From Paenibacillus massiliensis 2301065 = DSM 16942 (GTDB lineage Bacteria > Bacillota > Bacilli > Paenibacillales > Paenibacillaceae): a stretch of 64,000 nt of DNA. The DNA is taken from NCBI RefSeq assembly GCF_000377505.1, contig NZ_KB898186.1, positions 496,001 to 560,000 of the forward strand, in the 5' to 3' direction. The notes beneath the pieces were generated by a model, which was not told where the DNA came from, did no database searches, and saw nothing but the letters and a program-made list of their open reading frames with translations. Both the position numbers and the translations under genes were made by a program. Positions 25,450 through 33,252 of the stretch are shown in pieces (position 1 is the stretch's first letter; each line of letters starts with the position of its first letter).

Positions 25450-26043
25450 TTAACGTTCTTCTTCAAGCAATGTTAGTGTAGTCTCTATGCTGTGCTTGAT
25501 AAAGGCAGGATCAGGGCCTGACTTCGTCAAGACGGTCAAGCCGATCATCGTGATGACAAGAGATTGAGCCAACGCTCCCGCATCCAAGCTGCTGGAGAGC
25601 TCCTTGCTCTGTTGCCCCCTCTCAATGACCTCCTTGAATATAGCCGCTAAATATAGCTGATGCTCACGAGTAAGTATGGCAAATCGGGGATCATGCGGAG
25701 CGAGCTCCACCATTGTGTTAATACAGAAGCAGCCGCGCTGGCAGGAAGCAAGTGTCTCATTCACTGCGCCAATCCTCTCGAACAATCCCCGGAAGGCAGC
25801 CTTGACGGTGCTCTCTTGCTGTAGCCATGTCCTGATCTGTGCAGCATGCTGGGCGGTATACCTGCGGAGTGTAGCCTCAAATAGTCCCTTCTTGTCGCGA
25901 AAGGCGGCGTACAGGCTTGGCCGTTGGATTCCCATGGCTTGCGTCAGGTCCGTCAGGGATGTAGCCTCGTAACCTTTCTCCCAAAATACCTGCATCGCAG
26001 CATCAAGAGCCTTTTCCGTATTAAACTCACGTGTTCTTACCAT
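25450..26043 (-). CDS. TetR-family transcriptional regulator
   Basis: The 197-residue regulator has a TetR DNA-binding domain at its N-terminus (FNTEKALDAAMQVFWEKGYE, then TSLTDLTQAMGIQRPSLYAA) and a ligand domain with SCQRGCFCINTMVEL, as in the TetR_C group of AcrR/YxaF-like proteins. ATG 26043 is preceded by AAAGGTGG; a longer in-frame start is unsupported. It is divergent from the MFS exporter gene at 26311 and probably represses it and itself through the shared 267-bp region. Confidence 0.88.
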   Translation of the reverse strand: MVRTREFNTEKALDAAMQVFWEKGYEATSLTDLTQAMGIQRPSLYAAFRDKKGLFEATLRRYTAQHAAQIRTWLQQESTVKAAFRGLFERIGAVNETLASCQRGCFCINTMVELAPHDPRFAILTREHQLYLAAIFKEVIERGQQSKELSSSLDAGALAQSLVITMIGLTVLTKSGPDPAFIKHSIETTLTLLEEER

Positions 26044-26205
26044 AGTGCCCCACCTTTTCATACCGATAAGTATATTAATCATAAAGAAGTGAATCAAGGA
26101 CGTCAAGCGGGTGAACGTAATCAAGGTTCGATGATACATATTGCTTACTGATTGTAATGTTAAGATGATCAGCTTGGTGAATTCACAGAGAAATTCAAGT
26201 TGTTA

Positions 26206-26267
26206 TTGACACTTGTGTAGAAGTTGAAGTATGTTAATTCACGTCTTATATTGTACTCATCGGTACA
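26206..26267 (+). promoter_or_regulatory. MFS promoter with probable TetR operator
   Basis: TTGACA (26206-26211) and TATGTT (26230-26235) are 18 bases apart. Just downstream, TGTAC-N6-GTACA (26252-26267) is an inverted repeat placed where a repressor would block transcription. The divergent TetR gene makes this its likely operator. Confidence 0.55.
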
Positions 26268-26310
26268 TTATAAAATGAGTGTGATTACTTTCAACTAAGG
26301 TGGAATGTAT

Positions 26311-27534
26311 ATGAGTGTTACCAAGGGAAAACCGGTTCATGCTGCCGCATCGCCCCATGCATTATCTCGTTCTGTAGTTCTCTTATTGGCGCTATGCAGT
26401 GGTCTGTCGGTGGCAAATATCTACTACGCCCAGCCTTTACTGGAGTCTATAGCTCATGAATTTGGGGCGTCACCTTCAACGATTGGCATGGTTGTTACCG
26501 TGACACAGGTGTGTTATGCGGCAGGATTACTACTGCTTGTCCCACTTGGAGACCTGTTGAACAAGCGGAGACTGATTGCTATGCAAATGCTATGCTCGGT
26601 AGTGGCATTAATAGGGGTGTCGATCTCATCGAATATGACGACTTTGCTCGTGGGAATTGCCATGGTTGGACTGTTAGCGGTTGTAGCACAGACGATGGTA
26701 GCCGCAGCAGCTGCATTCAGCACGGCGGCAGAACGTGGGCGTACGGTCGGCCTTGTGACCAGTGGTATTGTTATAGGAATCCTGCTAGCACGTACAGTAG
26801 CGGGGACACTGAATGATTGGCTGAGCTGGCGAGCGGTGTATGTAGTCTCTGCAGGACTTACGTTGCTTGGCGGCCTTGCACTCTTCTTCCTTTTGCCCAA
26901 AACTGAGGCACGTCGGGATGAACGATTGAGCTACAGGCATATGCTTCTGTCAATATTCCAGCTCTACCGTGATCTGCCTGTTCTACGAATACGCTCTTTG
27001 CTGGCGTTGCTGATCTTTACTTGCTTCAGTATCTTGTGGACCTCCATGGTGCTGCCGCTAAGTGCTCCTCCGCTGTCTTTGTCCTACACCACCATTGGGA
27101 TGTTTGGGCTTGCTGGCGCTGCCGGAGCCTTTGCTGCAGCTCGTGCGGGGCGATGGGCAGATGCAGGCTTCGGCCAGCGTACGACAGGCTTCTCATTGCT
27201 AGTGCTACTGTTGGCATGGCTACCGATTGGACTGCTCTACCATTCAACCGTGTATCTGGTGGTCGGAGTGATTCTGCTGGATCTGGCTGTGCAGGCGATT
27301 CATGTCACGAACCAAAGCCTGATCTATAGAGAGCGCCCAGAGGCGCAGAGTCGATTGACGGCTGCGTATATGATTTTCTATTCGATAGGCAGTGCTATAG
27401 GCTCCATCGCTTCTACGCAGATGTATGCTTGGGCAGGATGGGGTGGTGTGTGCTGGTTGGGGGCCGCCGTAAGCGGTCTGGCATTATTGCTCTGGGGCTA
27501 TGAGATGTATAAGAGGCGAATAGTTGAGTTATAG
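26311..27534 (+). CDS. MFS efflux transporter
   Basis: The 407-residue protein has twelve hydrophobic segments. Key patterns are SVANIYYAQPLLESIAHEFG in helix 1, GLLLLVPLGDLLNKRRLIAM (MFS motif A with D and RR), and GIVIGILLARTVAGTLNDWL in helix 5, typical of the YgaY/NepI-like group of multidrug or metabolite exporters. ATG 26311 has AAGGTGG 7 bases before it. Control by the divergent TetR gene suggests substrate-induced efflux. Confidence 0.85.
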   Translation: MSVTKGKPVHAAASPHALSRSVVLLLALCSGLSVANIYYAQPLLESIAHEFGASPSTIGMVVTVTQVCYAAGLLLLVPLGDLLNKRRLIAMQMLCSVVALIGVSISSNMTTLLVGIAMVGLLAVVAQTMVAAAAAFSTAAERGRTVGLVTSGIVIGILLARTVAGTLNDWLSWRAVYVVSAGLTLLGGLALFFLLPKTEARRDERLSYRHMLLSIFQLYRDLPVLRIRSLLALLIFTCFSILWTSMVLPLSAPPLSLSYTTIGMFGLAGAAGAFAAARAGRWADAGFGQRTTGFSLLVLLLAWLPIGLLYHSTVYLVVGVILLDLAVQAIHVTNQSLIYRERPEAQSRLTAAYMIFYSIGSAIGSIASTQMYAWAGWGGVCWLGAAVSGLALLLWGYEMYKRRIVEL

Positions 27535-27595
27535 ACGGTTCACTGATTGGGAGTCAGAACTGGATGTGCAGGTTGGCACAGGTGCGTATGTCATT

Positions 27596-27644
27596 ACGCC
27601 GCGCGCAGGAGTTGCACGCGGCGTGGAAGTCCTGCGTGCGGCGT
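27596..27644. repeat. GC-rich 15-bp hairpin between convergent MFS genes
   Basis: ACGCCGCGCGCAGGA (27596-27610) pairs with TCCTGCGTGCGGCGT (27630-27644) with one G-T pair, and the loop itself holds CACGCGGCGTG. There is no T run, so it may act as a transcript stabiliser or a factor-dependent stop between the two convergent genes. Confidence 0.6.
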
Positions 27645-27652
27645 TGTCGAGC

Positions 27653-28873
27653 TCAGGAGATTTCTGACAGACCTTCTTCTTGAGGGGGGCTGTACCCATG
27701 CTTGCGCAGCATATACCACATAAGACCGAATCCAGTGGCTCCAAGCAGGGCGAGGGTGACACCGACCTTATACATAATCTCACCGCCAAAGTTCTGGAAC
27801 AGCCACCCTCCAGCTAAGCCGGCAATAATACCCGAGATACCAGCCCAGGTTAATGTGTATAAAGCCTGACCAGATGAACGGAATTCGCGGGGCACGAACA
27901 ACAGCGTCAGTTGTGTACCTACATAGAAGTAGCCCCCGAAGGTAATGCAGTGCATCCCTTGAATAAGGATGATATGCATCGGGTCCGTGGCAGCGGACAT
28001 AAGCCACCAGCGTAGCGCGAACAACAGGCTGACCAGTGTCAGACAGCCGATCATCGTCGTCATTTTGCGACCAAGGAGACGATCAAACAGCAGAAAGACG
28101 ACCACCTCAAGGATGGACGAAGCGAAGACAGCTGCACCGACGGACCCAACCGACCCACCGAGTTCTGTAATGTACAGGGACATGAAGGCACTGTTGATGG
28201 CGTTGGGGATCGAGACCAGAATGCCTAATAGAATGAAGGTCATGAAGTAGCCATTCATCAGGATTTTGCCAAATCCCCGGATATTCACGCTGGGCGCATC
28301 TGAGCTGGCACGTAGTGGAGGCAACAGCAGCAGGGCCGCCACTGACGCAATCAGCAGGACCGTAAATATCGTGCTGATGCTGCTGGCTCCAAAGCGGTCA
28401 ATCACTGGCCCAGCGAGCAGGGCAATGAGAGCCCAGCCAAGTGAGCCCCAGATCCGGAATGAGCCGAATTTGCGATTAGTCCCATCAATATATCCAAGAA
28501 TCATGCTGTTCGTCTGGGTGAATAGCGGACTCTGAAAGAAAAAGAACAGAATCATCGAAGAATAGATCAACGTATAGGTATGTACATAGAAGATCGCTTG
28601 CAAAAAAAGCAAGGTTCCCCCGATCATGATCAACAGGATGCGGCGAATATTCTGGGATCGGTCACAGGCATATCCCCAGAACGGGTTAGCGAAGACAGAC
28701 ACGAAGGGCCCAATCGCCATCAGAGTTCCGATCTCCAGCTTGCTCATTCCGATATCCTGGAAATACAGGGGCAGAAAGCTGCTGAAGATGGCAATGGCAC
28801 CATAAAGAAAGAAATTATATAATTTCAGAGAATGCAAGGGCGAAGGCATTGTTGGTTGCGTATCGTTCTGCAA
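27653..28873 (-). CDS. MFS transporter of the PPP/nucleoside-symporter-like group
   Basis: The 406-residue membrane protein has twelve segments. Its N-terminus (LKLYNFFLYGAIAIFSSFLP, then LYFQDIGMSKLEIGTLMAIG) and FGSFRIWGSLGWALIALLAG around helix 5 match the MFS_1_like group, which includes the phenylpropionate permease HcaT and B. subtilis YwbF. The substrate is unknown. The start is TTG at 28873 (AAAGGA upstream) or ATG at 28849. It is divergent from mobA. Confidence 0.82.
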   Translation of the reverse strand: MQNDTQPTMPSPLHSLKLYNFFLYGAIAIFSSFLPLYFQDIGMSKLEIGTLMAIGPFVSVFANPFWGYACDRSQNIRRILLIMIGGTLLFLQAIFYVHTYTLIYSSMILFFFFQSPLFTQTNSMILGYIDGTNRKFGSFRIWGSLGWALIALLAGPVIDRFGASSISTIFTVLLIASVAALLLLPPLRASSDAPSVNIRGFGKILMNGYFMTFILLGILVSIPNAINSAFMSLYITELGGSVGSVGAAVFASSILEVVVFLLFDRLLGRKMTTMIGCLTLVSLLFALRWWLMSAATDPMHIILIQGMHCITFGGYFYVGTQLTLLFVPREFRSSGQALYTLTWAGISGIIAGLAGGWLFQNFGGEIMYKVGVTLALLGATGFGLMWYMLRKHGYSPPQEEGLSEIS

Positions 28874-29033
28874 TTACAGCCATTCCTTTCCTGAAGGATG
28901 GTGAAGAGCGGAATGCGAGCATCCGCATAAGCGCTTACTTTAATGTATACTGTATCACTTGTTGAAAAGCTAAACAAACCATGTGTGACATAAAAAAGTA
29001 ATATTTTTGTAATCTATTCGGAGAGGTAACAAT

Positions 29034-29696
29034 ATGGACATAACAGGAATTGTATTAGCTGGTGGTATGTCGAGCCGCATGGGCACGAATAAGGCGGAGC
29101 TGCTAATCGAAGGCCAGACGGTTGTACAGAGAATCGCTTCAGAGATGAGCGCTGTAGCTTCAAGGGTGATCATTTCGGCCCAGGATACCGAGGCGTATGC
29201 CTATACCGGTCTTGAGGTCGTGGCCGACTTGCACCCGAGGCAAGGTCCCCTTGCGGGATTGTATGCGGGAATGCAGGCATCACGCACGGAATGGAATCTG
29301 GTATGTGCGTGCGATATGCCCCTGTTGCATGCCGGGGTCTTTCGAGCGCTTGCCGCGTGCATTCCCGAGCAGGCTGATGAGGAACAGCTTCTCAAGGAGC
29401 GGCCTCAGTCGTATGAAGGAGCTGCCAAGCCATTGAAGGCTGTTGTACCCACGGTAAATGGGCGCTTGCAGCCATTGGCGGCTATCTATCATATAAGCGT
29501 ATTGCCAGCACTTGAGGCCTGCTTGCAGCAGCAGAATCTTCGTGTGCAGGACTGGCTAAAGGGCATGCATGTGTATGAGATTAGCTCGTCCCCTACCTAT
29601 GGGTGGGACCCGAAGGAGGCGGAGCAGCTATTTATGAATATGAACCGACCGGAGGATTATATTCAAGTATGCAGGCTGTTATCACGAGAAGAATAG
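29034..29696 (+). CDS. mobA: Molybdenum cofactor guanylyltransferase
   Basis: The enzyme (220 residues) adds GMP to molybdopterin to make the MGD cofactor used by DMSO-reductase-family enzymes. It has the nucleotidyltransferase signature LAGGMSSRMGTNKAEL at residues 9-24, RQGPLAGLYAGM, and the metal-binding CACDMPLL at about 93. A 13-residue insert (EEQLLKERPQSYEGAAKPLK region) separates the domain halves. The molybdopterin oxidoreductase at 15.9 kb is a plausible client. GGAGAGG precedes ATG 29034. Confidence 0.92.
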   Translation: MDITGIVLAGGMSSRMGTNKAELLIEGQTVVQRIASEMSAVASRVIISAQDTEAYAYTGLEVVADLHPRQGPLAGLYAGMQASRTEWNLVCACDMPLLHAGVFRALAACIPEQADEEQLLKERPQSYEGAAKPLKAVVPTVNGRLQPLAAIYHISVLPALEACLQQQNLRVQDWLKGMHVYEISSSPTYGWDPKEAEQLFMNMNRPEDYIQVCRLLSREE

Positions 29697-29835
29697 ATTA
29701 GACAATCTGCTGTTAGCAGAAAACAGCCAAAAATTCGTGTAAAAAACGTCTTGCGTACGGCTACACTTTCCAGATTAAATCTTATAATGGGATAAACAGG
29801 AACTGGTGTTCCTATTCTGGAATAGGGAGGTACGG

Positions 29836-30276
29836 ATGATGGAATTCAGAAAGAATGATGGCTGGAATCGTGAGTATGCAGGCATGCCTACCGAGCTCAA
29901 TGACGAGATCAATGTTTATCCAGATAGCAACGACGAGTGCCTGCATGATAGACAGATGGAATATTATACGGGAGTAATCCGCCGTAAGGCATGGAGATTG
30001 CAATATCAGGCACGATCCAAGTACCGACGAGAAAGTCCAGGTCAAGATTACGAATGGACTGAGCCGTCCTTCACGAGCACAGTGGAGGGCGACCTCTGGG
30101 TCGAGCAAGTGTTGGATGCATTACCCTCGGTTACAGGCAGAGAGATTATGAAGGCGCTGTATCTGCGAAATTGTTCAGAGAAGGAAGTGGCTCTTGAATT
30201 AGGCATGAGCCAGCAGGGGGTGAACCGATGGAAGCACAAAATGCTGCACCAACTCCGGCAATATATGAAGCTGTGA
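29836..30276 (+). CDS. Sigma-factor-like HTH protein (region 4 type), first of a pair
   Basis: This 146-residue protein has a C-terminal helix-turn-helix of the sigma-70 region 4 kind: LPSVTGREIMKALYLRNCSE, then KEVALELGMSQQGVNRWKHK and MLHQLRQYMKL (residues 100-146). The N-terminal half is charged, with two helices (QMEYYTGVIRRKAWRLQYQA), and has no clear region 2. The next ORF overlaps by 49 bases and looks like a region 2. The layout recalls B. subtilis SigO (YvrI) with RsoA (YvrHa), a two-subunit sigma factor. GGGAGG at 29825-29830 serves ATG 29836 or 29839. A phage-type ArpU-like regulator is the alternative. Confidence 0.6.
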   Translation: MMEFRKNDGWNREYAGMPTELNDEINVYPDSNDECLHDRQMEYYTGVIRRKAWRLQYQARSKYRRESPGQDYEWTEPSFTSTVEGDLWVEQVLDALPSVTGREIMKALYLRNCSEKEVALELGMSQQGVNRWKHKMLHQLRQYMKL

Positions 30277-30554
30277 ATGAGGTGACTCTCTGGAGCAGAC
30301 GCGATCAGCCCGCTTGGCCCGAGATGTCCATGCTGGAGCTTCTGGATACGTTCGAGCCCACGATGCATGAGCTAGCCCGGTTCATTCCCATACCAAGAGA
30401 GGACGCCCTCCAAAGCATGAGGCTAGAGCTGCTGGAGCACTTCAGATGGAATAGCAGTGGTCAGAAAGAGCGGAGCAGCGGGGAGGAAGCCTTCTTCGAC
30501 TGCAAACGAGCTGTCTGCAGCAGCCGAAGATATATCCCTTTAAAATGGAAATAA
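30228..30554 (+). CDS. Small region-2-like partner of the sigma-like protein
   Basis: This 108-residue protein begins inside the previous gene with AGGGGGTGA before ATG 30228, so the two are translationally coupled. Residues 33-72 (MLELLDTFEPTMHELARFIP, then REDALQSMRLELLEHFR) follow the pattern of sigma-70 region 2.1-2.2, which binds core RNA polymerase (L-x-x-F-x-P-x-I-x-x-L-A then EDA-x-Q-x-x-R-L-x-L-L). The C-terminal 35 residues are polar. No DNA-binding motif is seen. By analogy with RsoA it may supply the core-binding half of a split sigma factor. Confidence 0.5.
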   Translation: MEAQNAAPTPAIYEAVNEVTLWSRRDQPAWPEMSMLELLDTFEPTMHELARFIPIPREDALQSMRLELLEHFRWNSSGQKERSSGEEAFFDCKRAVCSSRRYIPLKWK

Positions 30555-30624
30555 GCCTTGTATTCAGGGGAAATCAAGCTCGTGGTACTGCAGTGTAATT
30601 TCGTTGTATTTACGGTGAGCCACC

Positions 30625-30696
30625 CTATGTAGATAAGTCAATCTGTGTAGATAAGTTAACCTATGTAGATAAGTCACCCTATGTAGCTATAGTAAT
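30625..30696. repeat. Four 18-bp tandem repeats ending in the PfkB stop codon
   Basis: Units CTATGTAGATAAGTCANC start at 30625, 30643, 30661 and 30679. The last, diverged unit contains the stop and last five codons of the minus-strand PfkB gene; the others are copies of that stop region. They are 18 bases, so each adds six codons in frame but with its own stop or near-stop. Confidence 0.75.
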
Positions 30697-31626
30697 CGTA
30701 GCCTGAATGTCAGAGAACAAGTCATTTACGGTGTCTAATTCTACAAAGCCTGCCATCGCATGCATGGCTGCGGCAGTACCGCAGGCTGCACCATAGCGTA
30801 GTACCTCCAGTGTACTTCGTTGCTGCAACTGGGCTGTTACCAGTCCGGCGACCATAGCATCCCCACTACCTAACGGGCTAACGATGGAGAGTGGAGGCAG
30901 CGAGACCTCGTATAGTCGGCCAGCATGGGCTGCCACTGCTCCTCTTCCACCCATGGAGATCACAACCATTCCTGCACCAGCCTCTGTAAGTCTGAGAGCA
31001 GCCGTCTGTAGATGCTCCCTACCGCTCGACACAGCTCCTGCATAGCGGACAGCCTCTTCCTCATTTGGCTTCACAAGATCTGGCAGCCCCTCTAGTCCTG
31101 CAAGCAGGGCCTCACCACTGGTATCGAGAGCTACCTTGGCTCCCTGTGACTTGGCTAACTGGCATAGCTCGGCATACAGATCGACAGGACAGCCTGCGGG
31201 CAGACTTCCTGAGAAGATAACCCAGGATGAGCGCGCCGCCAGCAGCTGTACTTTGTTACGCAGAGAGATGAGGTGCTTGCCTTCGACAGGGGGTCCTTCC
31301 TCAATGCATTCCGTCTGAGTTCCCGTTAGCGGATCGAGCATGGTAATCGCCAGCCGTGTCTCACCGTGACCTATATCTATGAAGTCAGCAGGTACGCCCT
31401 CCTGATGAAGACCGTCCAGCAATAGTCGTCCGTTGTGACCCGCAATCAGGCCTGTAGCCGTGACAGGCTGGTTCAGGCAGCGCAGGACTCGAGCGACGTT
31501 GATTCCTTTTCCCCCAGGAACGGTGATTGGGTCCTGCACTCTGTGTGCTTTGTTCAACGCGAAGCCTGGAAGCGTAAAAATTTTGTCGATGGCTGCATTC
31601 AAAGTTACGGTAGTAATCATCCTCAA
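30679..31626 (-). CDS. PfkB-family 1-phosphofructokinase or tagatose-6-phosphate kinase
   Basis: The 315-residue sugar kinase has the PfkB signatures: TLNAAIDKIF, PGGKGINVARVL near residue 38, FSGSLPAGCPVD, KPNEEEAVRYAG and the C-terminal anion hole SPLGSGDAMVAGL with catalytic Asp. This spacing fits FruK/LacC, which phosphorylate fructose-1-P or tagatose-6-P. There is no fruA PTS gene or FruR regulator next to it, unlike the usual fru operon, so the substrate is uncertain. The start may be TTG 31626 (AGGAGG, spacing 6) or ATG 31620. Confidence 0.85.
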   Translation of the reverse strand: MRMITTVTLNAAIDKIFTLPGFALNKAHRVQDPITVPGGKGINVARVLRCLNQPVTATGLIAGHNGRLLLDGLHQEGVPADFIDIGHGETRLAITMLDPLTGTQTECIEEGPPVEGKHLISLRNKVQLLAARSSWVIFSGSLPAGCPVDLYAELCQLAKSQGAKVALDTSGEALLAGLEGLPDLVKPNEEEAVRYAGAVSSGREHLQTAALRLTEAGAGMVVISMGGRGAVAAHAGRLYEVSLPPLSIVSPLGSGDAMVAGLVTAQLQQRSTLEVLRYGAACGTAAAMHAMAGFVELDTVNDLFSDIQATITIAT

Positions 31627-31667
31627 ATCGAGCCTCCTCAGAGCTGGGTTTTGCTATGGTGAAGGGA

Positions 31668-31982
31668 TCAGGATACCAGCTTTAGCCCGACAGCCCCGCA
31701 CAATACCATCGCTATAAAAATAATCCGTCTGCGTTCACTAGGTTCGCCGAATAACAGCATACCTACAACGGCACTGCCCACCGTGCCAATCCCGGTCCAC
31801 ACAGCATAAGCTGTTCCCATAGAGATCGTCTGCATAGCGTAGGTCAGTAGTGAGAAGCTTATTGCAAACGATCCAGCCATGAGTAGATATGAGGTCCAGC
31901 CTTTACGCATCGTAATGCCCTTCATACCTATAACACCTGTAATCTCCGCGCAACCAGCAATCAATAATGCAAGCCATGCCAT
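31668..31982 (-). CDS. SMR exporter subunit 2 (SugE/Gdx, YkkD-like)
   Basis: The 104-residue protein has four membrane helices and the small multidrug resistance signature: AWLALLIAGCAEITGVIGMK with the essential Glu at about residue 14, and MGTAYAVWTGIGTVGSAVVG in helix 3. Its start overlaps the stop of subunit 1 (TGATG), so the two are coupled and probably form an antiparallel heterodimer as in YkkCD or YvdRS. The TAYAVWTGIG pattern is the Gdx-like form that exports guanidinium; quaternary ammonium export is also possible. Confidence 0.88.
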   Translation of the reverse strand: MAWLALLIAGCAEITGVIGMKGITMRKGWTSYLLMAGSFAISFSLLTYAMQTISMGTAYAVWTGIGTVGSAVVGMLLFGEPSERRRIIFIAMVLCGAVGLKLVS

Positions 31983-32329
31983 CACGCCGTCCCCCCTTGT
32001 CTACTGACTGAATCACTGTCTGTAACTAGCTTGAGGCCAATAATACCGGATAGGAGCAGCAGTGTCAGCAGTACCTTCGGCCAACTGAACGGCTCCCCGA
32101 AGATGACCATCTCAGCCATCACGGTGCCTGCCGTCCCCAAGCCGGTAAATACCGCATAGACGGTTCCGATCGGCAGCCTCCGAGCTGCCTGTAAAATGAG
32201 ATAAAAGCTGGTAGCAAGCGCTACTGCGGTCACAAGCCACTCCAGAAGGGTAGAAGCATGCTTAAGCCCGGATACCCAGACAATCTCCAGACAACCTCCT
32301 ATAAATATATATATCCAGCCACGTCTCAT
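31982..32329 (-). CDS. SMR exporter subunit 1 (SugE/Gdx, YkkC-like)
   Basis: This 115-residue SMR protein has four membrane helices with GGCLEIVWVSGLKHA (Glu at about residue 13) and GTVYAVFTGLGTAGTVMAE. The ATG at 32329 has AGAGGAG 10 bases before it; a longer start at 32350 would overlap the TetR gene. It follows the TetR gene by seven bases and so is read from the TetR promoter. No guanidine (ykkC) riboswitch precedes the operon. Confidence 0.87.
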   Translation of the reverse strand: MRRGWIYIFIGGCLEIVWVSGLKHASTLLEWLVTAVALATSFYLILQAARRLPIGTVYAVFTGLGTAGTVMAEMVIFGEPFSWPKVLLTLLLLSGIIGLKLVTDSDSVSRQGGTA

Positions 32330-32336
32330 ATCTGTG

Positions 32337-32924
32337 TTACTCCTCTCCAATGCTCATTCCGTGCCACATAATCGGCCATACGGCCTCGACACGTCGTCTA
32401 TAAGCTCTTCCCTCATCGTATAAAAGATCCACGATCGTCCCATCGACCATCGTTGTGAACGCCAAGGCAGCCTGGGCCGGGGATGTGCGCAGCAACTTCT
32501 GCGAGGCATCCGCCTGAAGCATGTAGGACTGAAGTAGTCTTTCCATCTTCGCATAAAAGGGAATCACTACAGCCATCACCTGCTGTGTGAGATTCACCGG
32601 AGGAAAAAAAGACATTCTTAATACAAACTTGGCTGTGCTGCAATTGTGATATTCTCCCTCGATCCAGGCAAAAAAGCCATACAGTACCTCTTCCAGCGTC
32701 TTGTGTGCATGTGACGAGAAATAGCTGACAATTCGCCGTTCCTCAAGACGAAATGCATGCTGCACCACCTGGAGAAAAAGATCATCCTTGCTGGCATAAT
32801 GGGCATACAGAGAAGGGGTCTTGATGCCGACGGCACCTGCGATCCCGCTAAGGGAAGTGCCTTCATAGCCATGCTCGGCAAATTGGGATAATGCTGCATC
32901 CCTGATAGTGTGAAGACGAGTCAT
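32337..32924 (-). CDS. TetR-family regulator of the SMR pair
   Basis: The 195-residue protein has a TetR DNA-binding domain (TIRDAALSQFAEHGYEGTSL, then SGIAGAVGIKTPSLYAHYAS) and a helical ligand domain. It is the first gene of a three-gene operon with the two SMR genes. A perfect 16-bp palindrome lies 11 bases before its ATG, so autorepression with coupled control of the exporter is likely. GGGAGG is next to the palindrome, 6 bases from ATG 32924. Confidence 0.9.
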   Translation of the reverse strand: MTRLHTIRDAALSQFAEHGYEGTSLSGIAGAVGIKTPSLYAHYASKDDLFLQVVQHAFRLEERRIVSYFSSHAHKTLEEVLYGFFAWIEGEYHNCSTAKFVLRMSFFPPVNLTQQVMAVVIPFYAKMERLLQSYMLQADASQKLLRTSPAQAALAFTTMVDGTIVDLLYDEGRAYRRRVEAVWPIMWHGMSIGEE

Positions 32925-32934
32925 TTTGAACCTC

Positions 32935-32950
32935 CCTAACGATCGTTAGG
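32935..32950. promoter_or_regulatory. Probable TetR operator, perfect 16-bp palindrome
   Basis: CCTAACGATCGTTAGG is fully self-complementary and overlaps the ribosome binding region of the TetR-SMR operon. Confidence 0.72.
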
Positions 32951-33100
32951 TAACTATCTCACGTTATATGTTAGATGTCAAGGTGGGTGGTGAACAGCTT
33001 ATGTGCCCAGCTAACAATAAAAAAATAAATAATAAAGCTATCCATTTTAAAGAAATCAATCATAAAGGAATCAGGGATGAAAAAAAATATGCTACCCTCC

Positions 33101-33130
33101 TTGGGAAGTGCCCGTTAATTCATGTACAAT
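33101..33130 (+). promoter_or_regulatory. Probable promoter of the cardiolipin synthase gene
   Basis: TTGGGA (33101-33106) and TACAAT (33125-33130) are 18 bases apart, giving a leader of about 115 bases with no obvious fold. The 32951-33100 stretch is AT-rich without a gene. Confidence 0.4.
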
Positions 33131-33252
33131 ATAAGTTGGTCAACCTGTGCCATGAGCAGCAGGAGTCGGCTGTTCCGCAGTGCCGGGGATGCCCTGGTGT
33201 AGTGCTGCAGGGACAGGCCACGAATGGGCCGGACCTTCAACCGGAAGTGAGG

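Noticed and set aside
30625-30696. The 18-bp repeats as a CRISPR array
   Set aside because: Units are directly adjacent with no spacers and no cas genes are in the window.
31999-32336. A guanidine-I (ykkC) riboswitch for the SMR pair
   Set aside because: The SMR genes follow the TetR gene by seven bases and the leader of the operon is a short region with only the palindrome.
32968-33252. A 95-codon N-terminal extension of cardiolipin synthase, including a Cys-rich stretch
   Set aside because: It lacks a ribosome binding site, contains the probable promoter, and does not look like family sequence; ATG 33253 or 33259 is preceded by GTGAGG.
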